The translations under genes and the position numbers were made by a program. Positions 57,201-64,000 of a stretch of 64,000 bases of DNA are shown here, piece by piece. Location: NCBI GenBank assembly GCA_034769895.1, contig CM068373.1:442426731-442490730 (forward strand), read 5' to 3'. The notes beneath the pieces were generated by a model. That model did no database searches. It worked only from the letters and a program-made list of their open reading frames with translations, and was not told the DNA's origin. How positions within the stretch are numbered: position 1 is the first letter of the stretch; the number at the start of each line of letters is the position of its first letter. This stretch comes from Magicicada septendecula. Its lineage: Eukaryota > Arthropoda > Insecta > Hemiptera > Cicadidae.

Positions 57201-60077
57201 AGGGAAAGACTATAATGAACCAACTATATTAAATGAATGAAAATAAAATGACTATGACAAGACAAATGACTATGACCCAACCCAAGTGATTGACTCAATA
57301 AAAGAAAAGAAAATGAGAAGATATATGAAAACGACACAAACAAATAATAAAGAAAATAAAATGAGAAATATTAAACTCAAATGATGATGAAAAAGGCACA
57401 AACAAATAATAAATGTAAATGATAAGTATTAAAATAAAATAAAATAATCCCAATTAAAGTACACTAACCAGAGAAATAGATATTAAATGTATTGAATAAC
57501 TCTATAATGATAAGTGAATCAGAACATGAAATTTGTTAAAATACTAACTAATAATGGTGAATAAAACAATAAAAAACCGAGAAGTGAGAGATAGGTAGGA
57601 AGTGAAGGTGATTAATTGAGTAAAGGGAAATCAGTATTAGGGAATAACCACTAGTAACACTCAAGTACAATAAAAAAGTGCAAAGTGCCAGTGTAAACCC
57701 AAAATCAATAGAAAACCCAACATATAGGTATAGACACCTAAAACCAGTGATTAACACTACAGTTTAATGGTGAAAAATACCAAGAAATAAGAATGTTATT
57801 GTTATTATAATTAAAAGTGATAATAGATTAGGAATACAGTGGGTATTCAGGGTAAAAATCCCATAATGATTAAAAATGTTATTGTTACACTGGTTAAGTA
57901 GTAAAAAATATATAGTAAAGGTTAAAAGAAAAATATACTAAATAATATAAGTGCAAAATAAATAAAACATCCTTGGACCTTAAAATGTTCAAATGGATAA
58001 TTAGCAAGATAAAATAAATGGTGTTATAATGTTCTTCACCAAGATAGTTATTTGTTCAATTAAGTTTATAAGAAGGAATATGGGTGAAAAAAGTGAACAG
58101 ACCATAAACTTAATTTTTGTGTTATGTTTTATAAATAATATTAAATGATAGACAAGTTATAAAAAATGGCAATATAGATAAGTAAGGAGATAAATTCTTA
58201 CAAACATAATAATACAGGAAAAGAAATTAGAGAATAATAGACAGGCCATGATTTTGTAAAGTAATAAGAACATACAATTATTATAAAACAGCCCAAATTA
58301 ATTCAAAAGGTAAACAAGTCATAAGTGACACCAAGCACAACATATGTAAATGTAAAATAATCTTTAATTTGTGTAAAATAAGAAGATATAGCCAATTACT
58401 ACTTAGACCTATAAAATGCCTAACTGTATAAATCCAAAATAAACAAATTGTAAGGAATTAACTGTTGTATTAGAAAATCCAGGACAAGTAACTAGTTAAG
58501 TACAATTAGTGAATCATATTAAGATATCAAAGTTAAATTAAAAACTTAAAAAAAGAAAGAAATGTAATTACATAATATTAACATTATTGTCAAAACTTTA
58601 ATACATAAACAAACCCAGCTTTGTGGGATGTCAAAATGATCTTTGAAAGAAAATATAAACAGTTGTGATAATATCTCATACATAGATAAGAAGACAGAAG
58701 AATAATAGCCATCAGAAGATATTTATTCATTTTGAATTAAAATTCAAATATTATAACAATAGACATAAAATATGATCAGCCAATGAGAGACAGACAGTTG
58801 CCATAACAACGGAACGTTATTTATTATATTTATTATAATTCCGTTAAAAAGAATTAGTTCATTATTGACGCTCAAGACAGAAAGAAGCCAAACCATAGTC
58901 GACTCAATTTTAATTTATAATAGTCAAAATTAAGTCAAAATTTTATAAAACAAGGATGCAAGAAGTCTGATGAAGAACTAGTCAATTCAACAGAGACCAC
59001 AGACCAGATTTTCAAATTCTAAATTAATTATTTAATCTACATTATCCGAAAAAGAAGCCAGACGTACTCCAAATCATAAATGATGGAAGATTGATGATCA
59101 AAAGGACCCAACCTAACTAGAACTGAGTAACTCTTCACCCGAATTCAACAGATTTGATAAGTATATCTGAAATACCCGAATTTATGGAATAAATTCTTAT
59201 TAACTTTTTCTCACAACACAAATAACTCTCACTACGAACTGATAATCAAATTTCTTTCAAGGATTTATTGAAAATAAAAAACTAAACTTCTATGAAACCA
59301 GAAAATAACCTGTGTATAAATTACGAACTCTTAACACACACTTTTTAACACTTCAGGAACGAATTGTAATTAAATTTAATAGTATATAAGTACCATCAAT
59401 GTAAGGTAGTGTACTTCATTATCATCTTATTAATATTTTTTCGTAACCAAAAGAACTCAGATTAAACGAACATTAAGAAAATAAACACAAAATGACAGCA
59501 TGTCGATCTAGTAACGTTTAATCAGCTTTAGCCAACCTGAGAAAAATTGTCTATTTATTGCCGGAGCAACTTTGTTTAATTACAGTATATAATTTTGTAT
59601 TGAATTGAATAACTGATAATTTCACGTTAATAAACTAGTACTGAGTTGTAATAACCGTCCTTTATTTCATTGTAAATTGCATTATAAAGTTTGTGTACTT
59701 TAGCGATGAGCGAAATTGACGGCCAGCGTTAGACGTCGGCAGCACGGCGAACTACTAACGAGATTCATACGCCTGCCAATAGCGAGGGTAATTTGAATCA
59801 GTCAACACCGTCGAGAACGACCGCTCGATTACATTTTTGTAATTGTTTTCATAAACAATTTGGCGCTACCCGGGAATGAAATATACTCATTAAAGGACAG
59901 GTAAGGTTTACACTCGCGAGATATTGTACTGGTAATTCGTGAGATCGCGACGAACATCGTCAGCGTAACTAAAAGAAAAAGTAAGTAAGTAAACGTAAAG
60001 TAACGACTACAACGTGTGGGGCTAACACACGATAAAAACACTCATTTTTACAGAGACGACAGAGTCTTCTCGTTACA
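54265..60077. mobile_element. 5.8-kb AT-rich tract, probably LTR-retrotransposon derived
   Basis: Bounded by TGTAAC (54265) and GTTACA (60077), both against alternating AT, as an insertion into an AT repeat would leave. There is no protein of note. It contains two 812-bp direct repeats, two TTGGCACACAAATGTGGGGC-like sites resembling a primer-binding site, and a third site TTGGCGCTACCCGGGA near 59860 after ...CATAAACA. I read it as remnants of one or more LTRs with almost all internal coding lost; limits of individual LTRs are not settled. Confidence 0.4.
56294..57914. repeat. two 812-bp direct repeats
   Basis: 56294-57105 and 57106 to about 57914 are nearly identical; anchors are TTGG at 56303 and 57115, and TGTTACAACACAAAAAGCC at about 56364 and 57170. 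The copies differ by short indels (for example ATTAATG missing near 57409). After AAAAATATATAG the second copy runs into unrelated sequence, so the duplication is a recombination product or LTR pair with minimal interior. Confidence 0.9.
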
Positions 60078-60199
60078 ATATATATATAGTGACTATAGGC
60101 CTATATTAAGTTGAACATTTGTTAAGACTTAATATAATTTTTCTTTAGTCTTCAGTAACAATGTATTATTTTTATTAATTAATAAAATATATTAAATAG

Positions 60200-60390
60200 G
60201 TGTATAAACACCACACACTACAACCAAACAACATATTAAATGACCAACTACACTTTAAATCACATGTACTATTTGACACAATCATACAGAAACCAAACTA
60301 TACTTTGAATCCCAGCGCCAACCCCCTTCCACCACACATACCACCAACCTGTGAAAAAATCCGTTACAACTGTTTCAAGACATTCTGTGT
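60200..60390 (+). pseudogene. Penelope-like element, C-terminal coding end
   Basis: MYKHHTLQPNNILNDQ, then HFKSHVLFDTIIQKPNYTLN, Pro-rich NPLPPHIPPTCEKI and a stop, followed at once by motif H. NILNDQLHFKSHVLFD parallels DILNEQ-FKSHALFE at the window's left edge. Only the protein end is present; upstream is the AT repeat flanking the 5.8-kb tract. Confidence 0.55.
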
Positions 60391-60395
60391 TTAAA

Positions 60396-60436
60396 CCTCG
60401 CTGAAGAAGGTGAACAGCACACCGAAACGTATTAGG
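60396..60436 (+). ncRNA. hammerhead-ribozyme-like motif H
   Basis: CCT, CG, CTGAAGA (60401-60407), extra A, stem II GGTG/CACC (60409-60423), GAA, ACGTATT, AGG (60434-60436). CCT pairs with AGG as stem I with two unpaired bases. Same layout behind a Penelope-like C-terminus as motif A. Confidence 0.4.
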
Positions 60437-60792
60437 ACATTAAGAAACGTAAGTGTTCACAAGGAAAGTTACAATTTATCACTAAAATATTAATTATTTT
60501 TACATCGTCCGAATTGTTAATTTTTCTGGCGTCTCACATGATAGCGTGCTGGATAGCGACGTGGATTAGGACAGGGTAGAGGCCAGAGGACGGAGTAAAA
60601 TGTGGTTTGAAGTGGTCGAGAACCGGCAAGCCAGCGTGATGCCGAGGAAAGAGTAAACAGAAGGTTAACACAGATAGTGTGTCGCCTACCTTTACACGTA
60701 TGATGTCATTCGAAGATGGAAATCAATTGTAGAAGCGTTATACGACCGAACAACAAAATTCCTACTGCCTTTGGAATAGTCAGTCAACTATT

Positions 60793-61465
60793 TCTTCTTC
60801 TTCTGATAGTTCCTATCCGTTTCGGATGTTGGATATAATAAAGACTATTTTTACTTACTGCACTGCTGTACGGAATAAGTCAGTTGTATTCATGCCAAAC
60901 CAGGTCCTTAAATTTCTCAACCATGATATTCGCGGTTGCCCAACTCCTCCCTTTTCAAATATTTTTTTCCCTGTAGTATGGACTACAATAAGTAAAATCT
61001 CTGTTCACTTCTCATGGGATGTCCCAGATACTGAAGCTTTCTTATCTTCACTGTGTTAATAACTTCCCTATCTTTCTTCATCTTTCTAAGAACTTCAACA
61101 TTAGTTATATGTGCTGTCCATGAAATGCTCAGTATTCTACGGTAGAGCCACATTTCGAAAGATTCAAATTTCTTAGTTGTGGCTTCAGTCAAAGTCAAAG
61201 ATTCTACACCGTAGAAGAGGTCCGAGAATATGTAGCAGCGTAGGAGTCTCATCTTTGTGTTTATTGATAAATCGTCACTTTTGAATAAACTGCTCATTCT
61301 AGTGTACACTGCTCTTGTCTTTTCAATTCTGCTCTTTATTTCTTGAGAGTGGTCCCATTGTTCATTGACTATAGTACCAAGATATGTAAATTGGCTTACA
61401 CGTTCAATTGGCCTTTGATTTATAATGAGGGTGGAGTTTGTGAACTTGTTCTTAGATACAGTCAT
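60793..61465 (-). pseudogene. RTE/BovB-like reverse transcriptase C-terminal part
   Basis: The best preserved part is an open - strand frame from 61465 to 60983: [72 protein letters not shown] and [16 protein letters not shown]. These are the tail motifs of RTE-type LINE reverse transcriptases (YLG, TK..L...Y.....YG.E, FE.W..RRIL.ISW, GH..R). The rest to 60793 is 3' sequence ending at TTCTTCTTCTGATAGTTCCT. 9394-9880 is a second copy. 60437-60792 between motif H and this has no gene seen. Confidence 0.8.
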
Positions 61466-61540
61466 TAGGTTCTTTTATTAACTATTTAAATGGTCAACTA
61501 TTTAATCCCACTAAATAGTACAGACCATCTGCCGCGATAA

Positions 61541-62723
61541 TGTACGGTGTGGGTCGAATACAGCTTAGCGGTTTATAAGGCGCTACTGCGAGATCTTAAT
61601 GGCGGGAGTAACGAAACGAGTCGCGCGGTGATGGGCTGTAGATGCTTTCATTGTGACCGGTTCTATCTCCCCGTAGCCGTCGAAGGGGGCAATCGAAACA
61701 AAGTTGCCGGAATCAAGTTTATAACGCTGACGAGTACCTCGTCTAATTTGAGATTGGTTAAAAACTCGATGAGTTCCGACAGATCTTCCACTCAAACCTG
61801 ACAGATCTTTTCTAATCCCGAGAGATCGTCATTGTAGTGTAATGAACTTGAAGTAGTGTGGAATTACCGCTTTGACTTGTTTCAGATTGGAGAACGCATA
61901 CTTTTGAAATTTATTCTGAAATACCTTTCAATCGTACTAGTACAGTTCTTTTCATAATTGGCAGGAGGAGACTGTTTTCAACTGTATCGTAGGAACGAAT
62001 ATATACGAGATCTGTCGGAAAAGCACCTGACCATTCTGAATACTGTGAGAACCGGCTGTGCGACTGCTTTGTAAATCTGACCATTCTGAATACTGTGAGA
62101 ACCGGCTGTGCGACTGCTTTGTAAATCAACGCTTCCCTCAAGATCAGATCCAAGTAATGAAAATTAACCTATTGTTACATCGCAGAACAATCTACGTGTT
62201 TATCGGACGTTCCAGAGGGATCCAGAATGTAATGCGTGTGGCGTACGTGACTCTCGACGCATTCGCGAGACTTTTCTGGAAACCGCCAGCCGCGCGGACT
62301 GTGACAAGGCCGCAATTAATTACGTCATACACACTGGCGCTAATGCGCATTTTGGAATATTCCGGTCTGTGAGCGTTGTATAAATACAAGGCGTCAGCTG
62401 CCTTAATAGTTCAGTTATAGTTGCGAAATATTACAGTGCGGTTCGAGTTATTATCGGCGATATTACTCTGTGCGTTCAAGTGGTTAATAGTGAAGTGTTG
62501 TGATTTATAATCGGGCGGTATATTGTAATACAATTGTGTTTTAATATTAGTTGACATTTTATTGCGTGTGAACAATTTTTATTTGATTTGTTGTAAGAGA
62601 CTGTGTTGTTAATTACGAACTGATTAATTGTGAAAATTAAAGCTGGTAATTAGTGACTTAATTGGTGTCTTGTATTTTGTTTTCCACTGTACCATACGAC
62701 GATCAAGTAGACCGTCGTAACAA
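61541..62723 (+). promoter_or_regulatory. promoter-bearing block, candidate solo LTR
   Basis: TATAAATA at 62379-62386 and TCAGT initiator at 62411-62415 (about 32 bases apart, typical of arthropod RNA polymerase II promoters). A 50-bp tandem duplication lies about 250-350 bases upstream. The block could start at TGTACGGTG (61547) and end at GTCGTAACA (about 62723), in the TG...CA pattern of LTRs, but no matching flanking duplication was found. No coding region follows. Confidence 0.4.
62027..62126. repeat. 50-bp tandem duplication
   Basis: CTGACCATTCTGAATACTGT... occurs at 62027-62076 and again at 62077-62126 without change. It lies upstream of the TATA box at 62379, where LTR enhancers are often duplicated. 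Confidence 0.95.
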
Positions 62724-64000
62724 TATTAATTTTTTTGTATTTCTAGGATGAGTAAAATAAAAATAAAAATTTATTATTGTAAAGAACAAAATATGAAGCT
62801 GACAATTGAACATATAATATCAGTTATCATTTAACATCGTCAGTTGTCATTAATTAAGAATTTAAAATTTTCAGTGATGTGAAAATTAAAAAAAAGCAAA
62901 TTAATAACTTGTCTAAACAGAAGTTTACCTAATTGTCACGTTTTATTTCGTATCTCCGAAATCTGTTGTGTGGCAGATGAATCAAGAAAGTAGAAAAGAT
63001 TAAAGTAGTGGGGCTGAAGCCCTATTATTTCGTATTCTCGTATTGTTCCGCACGGTGTTGGGGTGTGTAACTCTCTTTTGTATATTTTCTGTTCATTACC
63101 ATTACCTAGATTTGTTCTTTTCTGGCTGACTCTGATCTTATTCTCTGTCTCACTTCTTAGTCTCTCATAGATAATTTCATCCCTCGCATTCACTTAACAA
63201 AACATAGAGAAGAACTGAAAAAAACTCTTCGTTCATATCTACTCTTCACTAACTTACTAACGCGCACTGAAACATCTAACGGGAAGGCGAGCAACATTCT
63301 TGCAAAATTTAATAAATATTTTTGGATTTGTAGTTAATACGTCTGGCTTATAGAGACAGGTTTTGCCCTTTGGAACATCAAGAAAATACAAAATTTGAAT
63401 TACATTCAACTATTTTATTTATACTGTATTTAAAAAGGTAACTCATTTTAACATGAATTACTTATTAGTTACATGTCTTTGCTTATGTACCGTTAGACTG
63501 AGAAATTTATTAAGGGAAGTTTATTTTATTCAACTGAATAAAATTACAAAAACTTGACTGAATTTTTGTCTTAGATACTGTTTTAATAAATCAGTTATTT
63601 AAAAAGTACGTAATTTGTACAGTTAGTTCTTTGTGTTGAAAGTTATTGATAGAGTTTAATATTGTAACAATACATATCATCACAATACCACAAACAGCAA
63701 CAAGTAATATTCTTAATCAATCAAATGCAACCAGAACAACAAACATTTAAACTTTGAAGGAGGAAGTAGACCAAATTATGAAATAACTGAGAAAAGGAAA
63801 AAAATCAGGCTTAATAAATATACTTGAGTATGGAAGAAAGGAAGACAAATGACAACAGACAAGACCAACATTGACCTAATAGATCAAACGGTGAGAAGAA
63901 GACTGAAAACATCCATAAAATGAAATTAATGAAATGATAGTAATGGAATAAGTTTTAAAAAGGGAAGAATTTAATTAACTCAACCAAGAGGATAAATAAA
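62724..64000. other. right end of window: no gene recognised
   Basis: AT-rich. From TGTAACAATACA at about 63665 the sequence (63840-63900: GACAAGACCAACATTGACC...) loosely resembles the starts of the LTR-like units at 54265 and 56364, so another LTR-type end may begin here. Confidence 0.4.

Noticed and set aside
56180..57757. Leu/Ile/Phe-rich - strand frames resembling membrane proteins
   Set aside because: Occur identically in both 812-bp repeats and arise from AT-rich sequence; no conserved motif.

Overview
This is eukaryotic DNA, almost certainly from an arthropod and most likely an insect with a repeat-rich genome. Evidence: a WD40 gene split into nine exons by long AT-rich GT-AG introns; many (CA)n and (GA)n microsatellites; and a mix of hAT, mariner, Tc1, Tigger, P-type and Merlin-like DNA transposons with RTE-like, Jockey-like and Penelope-like retroelements. 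I cannot name the species. No tRNA, rRNA, operon or CRISPR array was seen.

The one clearly intact host gene is the insect homologue of CSTF1 (CstF-50), on the + strand from 3715 to 28870. Its nine exons can be joined by eye with consistent phases into 436 codons plus stop, close to the human length recalled for this protein. CstF-50 takes part in cleavage and polyadenylation of pre-mRNA 3' ends. Its introns hold Penelope-like leaders, a broken COX10 retrocopy, an RTE tail, a mariner, a Tigger and a LINE RT/RNase H fragment. About 1.2 kb downstream lies an orphan but exon-like terminal coding exon (30077-30289) that I could not identify.

Upstream of CSTF1 (389-3317) is a hAT transposase on the - strand that still shows a BED finger and four plausible introns. 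The 31-45 kb region is a transposon graveyard: a hAT-Charlie with a perfect 8-bp target duplication, an RTE tail, a mariner, a Merlin-like fragment, a second mariner, and a THAP/P-element-type transposase carrying an inserted element with about 275-bp terminal inverted repeats. From 45.6 to 50.8 kb there is a nest: a GC-rich segment with 13-bp target duplications, hit by a Tc1 element, itself hit by a GC-rich Jockey-like composite that carries a histone-type 3' stem-loop. From 50.8 to 52.2 kb there are tandem 128-bp and 164-bp repeats. From 52.2 to 64 kb there are LTR-like promoters, Penelope-like ends and a 5.8-kb AT-rich LTR-derived tract.

The most unusual signal is a set of eight hammerhead-ribozyme-like motifs, mostly tied to Penelope-like ends. 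They share one extra base between the CUGANGA core and stem II, and related copies show compensatory changes. The second is a COX10 retrocopy fused at its 5' end to a Penelope-like leader and start codon. The third is the long-TIR element, whose ORF is flanked by splice-site-like sequences like an exon. All functional statements about these are inference from sequence reading only.
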